A stretch of DNA of 14,555 bases, from positions 1-14,555 of the forward strand of contig DATJZH010000327.1 in the NCBI GenBank assembly GCA_035499215.1. Direction: 5' to 3'. The stretch comes from DATJZH01 sp035499215 (GTDB lineage Bacteria; Actinomycetota; Actinomycetes; Streptosporangiales; Streptosporangiaceae). Below are positions 6,515-13,115 of this stretch, piece after piece (position 1 is the stretch's first letter; each line of letters starts with the position of its first letter). The notes beneath the pieces are model-generated. The model did not search any database. It saw only the letters and a list, made by a program, of their open reading frames with translations, and had not been told where the DNA came from. A program made the position numbers and the translations under genes.

Positions 6515-7720
6515 CTAGCCGGAAATCCCTGCGGCCTTGCAGGCCGTGGCGTATTTGCCGGCGCACAGCTGCGAGGCCGGCACGAACTTGTCCGCGATGA
6601 CGGTCGAGTTCATGTTGGCCGTCGTGACCCACGTCGGCCTCAGCAGCACCGAGGGGACCGCTGTCTTCGTCGTCGGGTCGGTGGTGATGCCGTTGAGCAG
6701 GCTCGAGGGCGGCGTGACGCCAGCGCGGGCGTACATGGCCAGTGCCGCCGCGGCCTGGGCCTCGAGATAGATCGGCTTGTAGACGGTGCCGCACTGGTAG
6801 CCGGTCAGGATGTTCTGCAGCCCGGTCAGCGTCGCGTCCTGGCCGGTGGTCGGGAACGTCTTGGGCTTGACGCCCTGGTTCTGCAGGTAGTGGATGATCG
6901 GGGCGCCGTTCTCGTCGTTCGGGATCAGCGCGGCGTTGATGTTCTTGTGCGCGGTGTACTGCTGCTGGAACTCGGTCAGCGCGGTCGGCGGGTCCCAGGT
7001 GCCTGCGGGCTGGCTGACTTCCTTCCACTTCCCCGACTTGAAGAGCGGGGCGAGCACTGCGTCGTAGCCCTGCGCGAACAGCGTCGCGTTGTTGTCAGTG
7101 GGGGCGCCCTTCATAACGATGACCTGCGGGTTCTTGACGCCCCACGCCGCGACGCAGCTGACCAGGCCCTGGCCCATCTTCGTGCCGACCAGGACGTTGT
7201 TGAAGCTGACGTAGTACTTGCGGGTGCCGCCGAGGGTGAGCCGGTCGTAATCGATCACGGGCACGCCGTGCGCCTTGGCGTAGGACTCGATGTGCGCGCC
7301 GACGCCAGAGTCCAGCGGGTCCACGACCAGGACGCTCGCGCCCTTGGTGATCGCCGTCTGCGCGTCGCTGAACTGGGTCGAGTCGCTGCCCAGCGCATTC
7401 TGGACGGTGAACTGCGATGCGGACAGGCCTGCCTTGGTCAGGGCCTCCTTCAGATACGGAGCGTCGAACTCGACGTAGCGAGTCGAGGAGACGGTGTCCG
7501 GCAGGATCACTGCGATGTTGCCCTTGCCCTTGGCCGCGAGGGGCTTGAGCGCGGTCATCGCCCCGAAGCTGTTGGTGAGCGAGTTCACCGAGACCGTCGG
7601 TGTGGCCGCACTGCTGGAACTCGATGATGTGCTACTGGTGCTGCTGCCGCAGGCGGCAAGGATCAGGGCCGCGCTGCCGGCCACGGCCGTCAGCCCGACT
7701 CTCTTGGTGACTGAGTACAA
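6515..7720 (-). CDS. XylF-like sugar-binding lipoprotein of an ABC importer
   Basis: This is an extracytoplasmic solute-binding protein of the periplasmic-binding-protein 4/XylF group. From the chosen start it has a lipoprotein signal: KR at 6-7, a hydrophobic core and the lipobox LAAC with Cys24. A Ser/Thr-rich tether follows (about 26-40). Features shared with XylF are VIDYDRL, YYVSFNNVLVG, APTDNNATLFAQGYD, PTTGQDATL and GTVYKPI, so D-xylose or a related sugar is the best guess. I chose the TTG at 7720 because AGGTGG (7731-7726) lies 5 nt upstream and the resulting signal peptide is ideal. An in-frame ATG at 7759 and a GTG at 7729 are alternatives with poorer ribosome sites. The protein is 401 residues. 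It leads the importer operon and lies behind a 193-nt regulatory gap that carries phased repeats. Confidence 0.93.
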   Translation of the reverse strand: MYSVTKRVGLTAVAGSAALILAACGSSTSSTSSSSSSAATPTVSVNSLTNSFGAMTALKPLAAKGKGNIAVILPDTVSSTRYVEFDAPYLKEALTKAGLSASQFTVQNALGSDSTQFSDAQTAITKGASVLVVDPLDSGVGAHIESYAKAHGVPVIDYDRLTLGGTRKYYVSFNNVLVGTKMGQGLVSCVAAWGVKNPQVIVMKGAPTDNNATLFAQGYDAVLAPLFKSGKWKEVSQPAGTWDPPTALTEFQQQYTAHKNINAALIPNDENGAPIIHYLQNQGVKPKTFPTTGQDATLTGLQNILTGYQCGTVYKPIYLEAQAAAALAMYARAGVTPPSSLLNGITTDPTTKTAVPSVLLRPTWVTTANMNSTVIADKFVPASQLCAGKYATACKAAGISG

Positions 7721-7725
7721 CGAAA

Positions 7726-7731
7726 CCACCT
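7726..7731 (-). promoter_or_regulatory. Ribosome site that favours the TTG start of the binding protein
   Basis: AGGTGG on the minus strand lies 5 nt before the TTG at 7720. This supports a start 13 codons inside the longest open frame and gives a canonical lipoprotein signal peptide. Confidence 0.55.
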
Positions 7732-7812
7732 CGCTCGTGGGCGGGCCGCAACGGGACATGAACTAACACAGGTCCGCATGAGGTCACCGCGGGCTGGAAC
7801 GCGTTAAGGAAA

Positions 7813-7818
7813 ACACTA
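7813..7818 (-). promoter_or_regulatory. Candidate -10 element of the importer operon
   Basis: TAGTGT fits the loose TAnnnT -10 pattern and lies directly downstream of the phased GTT repeats. No good -35 hexamer is placed 16-18 nt upstream, which would suit an activator-dependent promoter. It would give a 5' untranslated leader of roughly 85 nt. Weak evidence. Confidence 0.25.
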
Positions 7819-7829
7819 GGCCGCTACCG

Positions 7830-7878
7830 GTAAACGAACCCATTAACATCCGCGTAACGTTGTGAACAATTTATTAAC
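7830..7878 (-). promoter_or_regulatory. Array of helically phased GTT hexamers, probable response-regulator operator
   Basis: Minus-strand hexamers GTTAAT (7878), GTTCAC (7867), GTTACG (7858), GTTAAT (7847) and GTTTAC (7835) start 11, 9, 11 and 12 nt apart, so they lie on nearly one DNA face. OmpR-family regulators typically bind direct repeats about 11 nt apart, and GTTCAC resembles the actinobacterial PHO-box core. The array overlaps the end of an 8-bp palindrome, TACCGGTA (7825-7832). It lies between the response regulator gene and the importer operon, in the AT-richest stretch of the window. The likely binder is the adjacent regulator or PhoP; this is inference. Confidence 0.5.
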
Positions 7879-7891
7879 GAGGGTGAGCAGG

Positions 7892-7913
7892 GCCGGCAGC
7901 GGCCGGCGCCGGC
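7892..7913 (-). terminator. GC hairpin after the response regulator gene
   Basis: Three GCCGGC palindromes (7892-7897, 7902-7907, 7908-7913) lie immediately after the response regulator stop. The first two form a 6-bp stem with a 4-nt loop. No T-run follows directly, though an AT-rich stretch begins about 12 nt later. It is a plausible terminator for the sigma factor/kinase/regulator unit. Confidence 0.45.
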
Positions 7914-8621
7914 TCAGTCCGCGGCGATCCGGTAGCCGGCTCTGGGCTGGGTGAGAATAACGGGGGCGCCTCCGCCTGCCTCCAGCTTTGCCCGCAGCCG
8001 GCGGACGTATACCCGCACGTATTCGGTCTCCGTCTCGTATCCGCGGCCCCATACCCGGCGCAGCAGGTGCGCGTGCGTCAGCAGTTTCCCCCTGTTGACG
8101 GCCAGCTCTCGCAGCAGCGCGAACTCCGTGGGGGTCAGGTGCACGGGGAGCCCGGCCTTGGTCACCTGCTGGCTGGCGAGATCGATCTCCAGTTCGCCGA
8201 TGATGACGACTGGGGGGACAGGCTCCGGGGCAGCGTCGGCTGGGCGGGTGCGGCGGAGCGTGGCGGTGATCCGGGCCAGCAGCTCCTCGATGCTGAACGG
8301 CTTGGTCAGGTAGTCGTCGGCGCCCATGTTCAGCGCGGTCACCTTGTCCCGCTCCCCGCCGCGCGCGGAGACCACGATGATGGCGACCGCCGAGCGCTCC
8401 CTGATCAGCCGGCAGAGCTCGAACCCGTCGATCTCGGGCAGCATCAGGTCGAGCAGCACGATGTCGGGAGATTCGGTCTCGAGGAGGTTGAGGGCCCGCG
8501 CGCCGTCGGTGGAGACAACCGTGTCGAAGCCGCGCACCGCCAGGTTGGACCGGATGAGGTCGACGATGTTCGGATCATCCTCGATGACCAGCGCCCGCGT
8601 GTGCGCGTCTGGCTCAGGCAC
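7914..8621 (-). CDS. OmpR/KdpE-type response regulator
   Basis: This 235-residue DNA-binding response regulator is the presumed partner of the ABC-histidine kinase fusion. The receiver domain (about 9-124) has the acidic pocket EDD (14-16), phospho-acceptor Asp58 in DIVLLDLMLPEIDG, Ser85 in VVSAR and Lys107 in LTKPF. The C-terminal winged helix (about 140-235) shows LTPTEFALLRELAVNRGKLL, LLRRVWG, YVRVYVRRLRAKLE and GYRI, closest to KdpE-like members. The GTG start lies inside the kinase gene, with an 8-nt overlap between the two genes, so co-translation is likely. The probable targets are the phased GTT repeats just downstream (7830-7878) and the importer genes. The pairing is inferred from position. 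Confidence 0.95.
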   Translation of the reverse strand: MPEPDAHTRALVIEDDPNIVDLIRSNLAVRGFDTVVSTDGARALNLLETESPDIVLLDLMLPEIDGFELCRLIRERSAVAIIVVSARGGERDKVTALNMGADDYLTKPFSIEELLARITATLRRTRPADAAPEPVPPVVIIGELEIDLASQQVTKAGLPVHLTPTEFALLRELAVNRGKLLTHAHLLRRVWGRGYETETEYVRVYVRRLRAKLEAGGGAPVILTQPRAGYRIAAD

Positions 8622-11175
8622 GGGGCCCTGCTCCCCCCGTCAGCGTCGGCACGCCAGCGCCGGCTGGCGAGGGCAGTTCCCCCGCGCCGCCGCCTGCCGT
8701 CCGGCCGGCCGGGGCCGTGGTCCGAGCCGTCTCGCTACTGGCAGCCGCGGGCATCTCCACCGGCAGGTGAATGCGGAAGCACGTCCCGTGCCCCGGCTGC
8801 TCGAGCTCGATCCGGCCGCCGTGGGCCGTGACGATTCCCCTGGCGATGGACAGCCCGAGGCCGGCGCCGGCCCCCGCCGTGCGGAGGCGCCGCATCGGCT
8901 CGAAGGGCGCAAGCGCAACCTCGGCGGGCATCCCCGCGCCGTCGTCTGCGACGCTCACCGTCACCCCGGCCGGGCCGTCCGCTACCGCGCTGACCGCGAC
9001 CCTGGTGCCGGCCGGGTTGTGACCGAAGGCGTTGGCGAGCAGATTCACGAACACCTGCTCGAGGCGGTCGTGATCGGCCCAGACGACGGGCAGGCCAGCC
9101 TCGCACTCCACCTCCGTCAGGGACGCGCTGGCTGGCGGCAGGCATGCGACGGCCGCGTCGAGCACCAGCGGGATGTCACACCAGTCACGCTGCAAGCGCA
9201 GGATCCCCGACTCAATCGCGGAAAAGTCCAGCAGGTCGTCGACCAGGCGCCCCAGCCGGGCCGACTCGGCCGCAATCCGGGCGATGAACCGCTGCTGCGA
9301 GTCCGGGTCCCAGGTCACATCCGGCTGCATGAGGCTGGAAGCGTAGCCGCGGATCGCGGTGAGCGGAGTCCGGAGCTCGTGACTGAGCCGGGACAGGAAG
9401 CCGCGCTGCAGGTCCTGGGACCGGCGCAGCGTCAGCGCCTCCTGCTGGGCGAACCAGGCCTCCTCGCGCTCGAGTGCCAGCCGCAGCGAACGTGCGGCAT
9501 CCTCCAGCAGCGCCGATGCGTCCGCTTCGGGCGGCCGGCCGTGCCAGCGGGCAACCAGCGCCGTGGGGCCGCCGGGGGAGGCGAATGTCACCGACAGCAG
9601 CCGCTCACGGCCGGCTCCAGTCCGGTGCACGGCTGCCTCATCGTCGTCGTTGCGCGCGAAAGCGGACTGCGCGGCAGCCAGCACCCGCCGCGTCGCCGCT
9701 GCCGGCCTGTCTGCGCCGGCCGGCCTGGAGCAGGCCCGGCAGCCGGGCGGGCCCTGCGGCGGCTGGACGACCAGCGCGACCTCCTCCGCATGCAGGCCGC
9801 GGCGCAGCGACTGCAAGGCGACACCGAGCCGGTCGGCGACCGGGACGGGGCCGGCGAGGGTCTCCAGCATCTCCCTGATCGTCTCCAGCACCCGGTTGCG
9901 GGCGGTGGCTTCGTCCAGCAGGCGGTCACGCTCGATCGCGCTCGCGGCGTAGCCCGCGTAGAGCGCGGCGAGGTCAAGGTCATCCCGCTGCGGCTTGCCG
10001 GTGACCGCGCGGAACACGGTAATGACGCCCGCGAGCCCGCCGGGGCCCATCACGGGCACGGACCACGAGCTCGCCACCCTCGCCGCTGTGGCCAGCTCGC
10101 TGAACGGCGCCCAGGCCGCGCTGGCCCGCACGTTCTCCTCGACGACCGGCCGCTGCGCGGCGGCTGCCAGGCCCACCACCCCGCCGGCCGGCCCGCACGG
10201 CAGCCGGGACCACGCCGACGACAGCTCCGGCGAAAGGCCGAGCGAGGCGGCGCAGCCAAGCGACGTGCCATCCAGCAGGTGAATGCACAGCCGCTCGCTG
10301 CCCAGCGCGGTTCCCAGGGCTGAGAGAATCAGCGACAGGCTCGAAGACGGATCCGCTGACACAAGCCGCCCGGCGAGCCCGTGCAGCCGGATCAGCTGGC
10401 GACGGGCCGAAGAGTCAACCTCCTGGCCCGACAGCAGCGCCACCACGTCATCCGGGTGCACCTCGCTGGGGGCAGCTTCCGCGGTGATCCCGCCGTGCCG
10501 GAGCACGACGATCCGGTCGGCCAGCCGGAACATCTGACTGATGTCATGGCATGCCAGCAGGATCGTAGTGCCCTGGGCACGCAGCCCGATGACCAGCTCC
10601 TCGACCAGCTCGGACTCCTGCACCCCCAGCGAGGCAGTCGGCTCGTCGAGCAGCAGCAGCCGCGGGCTGTGGGCCATCGCCCTGGCGACGGCCACCAGCT
10701 GTCGCTGACCGCCGGACAGGGACTTGACGCTGCGCGTCGTGTCCGGCAGCGGGATCCCCAGCCGCCGCAGCAGTGCTGCCGCATCGCCGTGCATGCGGAC
10801 GTCGGACAGCAGCTGGCGGCGGCGCTCGCGGCCGAGCAGGAGGTTGGCGGCAATATCGAGGTTGTCGCACAGCGCCAGATCCTGCCAGACCACACAGACA
10901 CCGCGCCGCTTGGCGGCAAGCGGGCCCGGGTGCACCAGCCTGCCGTCCAGCGCAACGGTGCCGGAGGCCGGCACGATATCCCCCGCTATGCAGCGCACCA
11001 GGGTGGTCTTGCCGGCGCCGTTCTCGCCCGCCAGCGCGACCAGTTCGCCGGGCCGCACCCTGAGGCTGACGTCGTTGAGGGCGGTCAGCCGGCCGAACCG
11101 GACCGTCAGGCCAGACACCGACAGCAGCGGTGGCCCGGCCCCCGGCTGGTCATCGATGACGGCGTTCACCTGCAC
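8614..11175 (-). CDS. ABC ATPase-GAF-histidine kinase fusion protein
   Basis: A single uninterrupted frame encodes 853 residues. Residues about 18-255 form an intact CUT2-type ABC ATPase: Walker A GENGAGKTT (50-58), Q-loop WQDLALCDNLDI (Gln98), signature LSGGQ (153-157), Walker B LLLLDEP (Glu178) and H-loop His210. A GAF domain follows (about 264-419), then a weaker GAF-like region (about 424-570) holding a CRAC cysteine pair. The kinase core is KdpD-like: H-box SHELRTPL with His599, N-box NLLANAFGHN (Asn715), DDGAGMP (744-750) and GAGAGLGLSIARG (768-780). The last 45 residues are Ala/Gly/Pro-rich. I see no membrane segment, so the protein should be soluble unless its ABC domain docks on a permease. 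The GTG at 11175 was chosen because it follows the sigma factor stop by 17 nt; a GTG at 11169 and a TTG at 11253 are alternatives, none with a strong ribosome site. It probably phosphorylates the overlapping response regulator. Confidence 0.93.
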   Translation of the reverse strand: MQVNAVIDDQPGAGPPLLSVSGLTVRFGRLTALNDVSLRVRPGELVALAGENGAGKTTLVRCIAGDIVPASGTVALDGRLVHPGPLAAKRRGVCVVWQDLALCDNLDIAANLLLGRERRRQLLSDVRMHGDAAALLRRLGIPLPDTTRSVKSLSGGQRQLVAVARAMAHSPRLLLLDEPTASLGVQESELVEELVIGLRAQGTTILLACHDISQMFRLADRIVVLRHGGITAEAAPSEVHPDDVVALLSGQEVDSSARRQLIRLHGLAGRLVSADPSSSLSLILSALGTALGSERLCIHLLDGTSLGCAASLGLSPELSSAWSRLPCGPAGGVVGLAAAAQRPVVEENVRASAAWAPFSELATAARVASSWSVPVMGPGGLAGVITVFRAVTGKPQRDDLDLAALYAGYAASAIERDRLLDEATARNRVLETIREMLETLAGPVPVADRLGVALQSLRRGLHAEEVALVVQPPQGPPGCRACSRPAGADRPAAATRRVLAAAQSAFARNDDDEAAVHRTGAGRERLLSVTFASPGGPTALVARWHGRPPEADASALLEDAARSLRLALEREEAWFAQQEALTLRRSQDLQRGFLSRLSHELRTPLTAIRGYASSLMQPDVTWDPDSQQRFIARIAAESARLGRLVDDLLDFSAIESGILRLQRDWCDIPLVLDAAVACLPPASASLTEVECEAGLPVVWADHDRLEQVFVNLLANAFGHNPAGTRVAVSAVADGPAGVTVSVADDGAGMPAEVALAPFEPMRRLRTAGAGAGLGLSIARGIVTAHGGRIELEQPGHGTCFRIHLPVEMPAAASSETARTTAPAGRTAGGGAGELPSPAGAGVPTLTGGAGPRA

Positions 11176-11192
11176 ATTGTGGCCGAAAGACC

Positions 11193-12560
11193 CTACTGAC
11201 CACCACCGGGGTGCGTCCGCGCGCCCGGCGGCGCATGCTGCGCGGCCGCACAAGCCGGCGTCACCTCGTCGAGCCTGCGCTCGAGAAACGATCTTTCTGC
11301 CGCATTGCTGGTGAGCTCGAGCGCCGTCAGATAGGCCTGCGCCGCCGCCCGGCTGCGGCCCAGGCGGCGCAGCATGTCGGCCTTGGCCGCGGGCAGGTAA
11401 CGGTAGCCCGCTAGCCTGCCGTCCTGTTCAAGCAGGCTGATCTGCGCCAGCCCGGCGGCCGGCCCGTCGGCCATCGCCACCGCGACCGCGCGGTTGAGCG
11501 CCACCACCGGTGACGGCCAGGCACGCATCAGCTCGTCGTAGAGCCGGACGAGCTCGCGCCAGTCGGTGTCGGCGTAAGTCCGTGCCTCGTCGTGCACGGC
11601 GGCGATGGCTGCCTGCAGCGCGAACCGGCCGGGCCGCCGGCCGCGCAGCGCCTCGACGACGAGGCGGCAGCCCTCGGCGATCGCCGCGCGGTCCCACCGC
11701 GAGCGGTCCTGTTCCGCCAGCAGCGCAAGCCTGCCGCCCGAGTCGGCGCGGGCAGCCCGGCGCGCGTCGGTGAGGAGGATCAGCGCCAGCAGGCCGCGTG
11801 CCTCCGGCTCGTCGGGCATCAGCCTGACCAGCAGCCGCGCCAGGCCAGTGGCGCTCTCCACCAGCTCAGCGCGCACCAGGTGCACGCCGGCCGGCGCGGT
11901 ATGGCCGGTGGTGTACAGCAGGTGCACGACGGTCAGCACCGCATCAAGGCGCTCGGGCAGCTCGGCGGCGCCGGGCACGCGGTAGGAGATCCCGGCAGCC
12001 GAAATCTTCTTCTTTGCCCGGGTGACCCGCGCCGCCATGGCCGACTCGGCGACCAGGAACGCCTGCGCGATCTCGGCCGTCGTCAGACCGCACACCAGCC
12101 GCAGCGTCAGGGCCACCTGCGCCTCCCGGGCCAGGGCCGGGTGGCAGCAGGTGAAGATCAGGCGGAGCCTGTCGTCGGGGATCGCCTCGCCCGCCGCGCC
12201 GGCGTCCGCACCGGGCTGCGGGTCAGGCTCAACGAGCAGCGGAAGTTTTGCCCGCAGCGTGCGATCCCGGCGCAGGACGTCGAGCGCCCGCCGCCGGGCG
12301 GCCGTGGTCAGCCAAGCGCCGGGATTGCGCGGCACGCCCTGACGCGACCACGCGTCGAGCGCCGCAACGTAGGCGTCCTGGACGCATTCTTCGGCGGTAT
12401 CGATGTCACGCGCGACGCGCACCGTCGCGGCGAGTACATATGCCCACTCGCGACGGTGCGCGTCGGCAACGGCCGCGCCCACATCCGTGATCCACTGTCC
12501 GGCTGCCGCAGCGGCCGGGCTGCCCGGCTGCTGCGGGCCGGCGCGGCGCGCGGCACTCAC
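11193..12560 (-). CDS. ECF42-type RNA polymerase sigma factor
   Basis: This 455-residue extracytoplasmic-function sigma factor belongs to the group with a long C-terminal extension. Sigma region 2 spans about 36-102 (DTAEECVQDAYVAALDAW, NPGAWLTTAARRRALDVLRR). The group motif DDRLRLIFTCCHPAL is at 129-143. Sigma region 4 is about 145-185 (GLTTAEIAQAFLVAESAMAA). A helical, TPR-like extension follows (about 195-430, including SPVVALNRAVAVAMADGPAAG). In this family no anti-sigma factor is known; the extension is reported to be needed for activity and the partner gene encodes a DGPF protein, as here. The GTG at 12560 lies 11 nt after the DGPF stop; a longer open frame overlaps that gene and is unlikely. 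A promoter of the matching type lies upstream of the pair, suggesting autoregulation. The kinase fusion gene follows by 17 nt. Confidence 0.93.
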   Translation of the reverse strand: MSAARRAGPQQPGSPAAAAAGQWITDVGAAVADAHRREWAYVLAATVRVARDIDTAEECVQDAYVAALDAWSRQGVPRNPGAWLTTAARRRALDVLRRDRTLRAKLPLLVEPDPQPGADAGAAGEAIPDDRLRLIFTCCHPALAREAQVALTLRLVCGLTTAEIAQAFLVAESAMAARVTRAKKKISAAGISYRVPGAAELPERLDAVLTVVHLLYTTGHTAPAGVHLVRAELVESATGLARLLVRLMPDEPEARGLLALILLTDARRAARADSGGRLALLAEQDRSRWDRAAIAEGCRLVVEALRGRRPGRFALQAAIAAVHDEARTYADTDWRELVRLYDELMRAWPSPVVALNRAVAVAMADGPAAGLAQISLLEQDGRLAGYRYLPAAKADMLRRLGRSRAAAQAYLTALELTSNAAERSFLERRLDEVTPACAAAQHAPPGARTHPGGGQ

Positions 12561-12571
12561 GGCACGCCCGC

Positions 12572-12919
12572 TCAGCCGTCCGACGTATTCATGATCGGCC
12601 GGACCTCGACGCCGCCGAACGGCGCCGGGCACAGCCTGGCGATGTCGAGCGCGTGATCAAGGTCACGAGCCTCGATCAGGTAGAAGCCGCCGAGCGCCTC
12701 CTTGGTCTCGGTGAACGGCCCGTCGGTCACCACATCGCCGCGGATCGAGGTGGCCGCTGCGGTCGGCTGCAGCGCCGCGCCGCCCAGGATCTTGCCGCCC
12801 TTCTCGCCCACCTGCTCGGCGAACCTGCGGTGCGCTGACATCGCCTGCTGCCAGACTTCGGGAGACGGGTCCAGGTAGCCGGCCTCGTTCTCGTAGATCA
12901 AGATCGCATACTGAGCCAT
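12572..12919 (-). CDS. YCII-related DGPF-domain protein
   Basis: This 115-residue protein of the YCII/DGPF family carries the name-giving motif DGPFTETKEALGGFYLIEA (about 66-84) and ends in the typical GGVEVRPI. Members are small dimeric alpha/beta proteins. Their biochemical role is unsettled; they are encoded beside ECF42 sigma factors across many bacteria and are known targets of them. The ATG at 12919 has a strong ribosome site, AGGAG (12930-12926), 6 nt upstream. The gene is the first of the four-gene unit and lies behind a promoter match of the ECF42 type. It is probably cytoplasmic, with no signal or membrane segment. Confidence 0.95.
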   Translation of the reverse strand: MAQYAILIYENEAGYLDPSPEVWQQAMSAHRRFAEQVGEKGGKILGGAALQPTAAATSIRGDVVTDGPFTETKEALGGFYLIEARDLDHALDIARLCPAPFGGVEVRPIMNTSDG

Positions 12920-12962
12920 GCGGATCTCCTTTCCGGTCAGCGATGCGGTCGGTTACCCCTTC

Positions 12963-12989
12963 GACGAACGGCTCCGGCCCGAATCGACA
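12963..12989 (-). promoter_or_regulatory. ECF42-type promoter upstream of the DGPF/sigma unit
   Basis: On the minus strand TGTCGA (12989-12984) is followed after exactly 17 nt by CGTC (12966-12963), 43 nt before the DGPF start codon. From memory the published ECF42 promoter has TGTCGA at -35 and CG(A/T)C at -10, which this matches fully. The sigma factor encoded behind it would therefore transcribe its own operon. Confidence 0.7.
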
Positions 12990-13051
12990 GGCCGCGGCCG
13001 CCTGCCGGGACCAGGGCCGATGGCGCTGATCGCGCCGCCGTCCGATCGCGG

Positions 13052-13067
13052 CCGGGGCTGATCCCGG
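13052..13067 (-). terminator. Possible hairpin terminator after rpe
   Basis: CCGGG and CCCGG form a 5-bp stem with a 6-nt loop about 48 nt after the rpe stop, without a T-run. It is one of several GC-rich pairings in the 196-nt gap between rpe and the DGPF gene (12920-13115). Apart from the ECF42-type promoter I see nothing else certain there. Confidence 0.25.
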
Positions 13068-13115
13068 TGCGGCCGGTCCAGCCACGTCGCGTCCGTCATG
13101 AGCCAGCCCGGCCCG

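Noticed and set aside
8326..10323. Plus-strand open frame of 665 codons opposite the kinase fusion
   Set aside because: Antisense shadow, compositionally biased, without motifs or a ribosome site.
12953..13099. Small minus-strand ORF of 48 codons between rpe and the DGPF gene
   Set aside because: Arg/Pro-rich without motif, and it covers the ECF42-type promoter; more likely non-coding.
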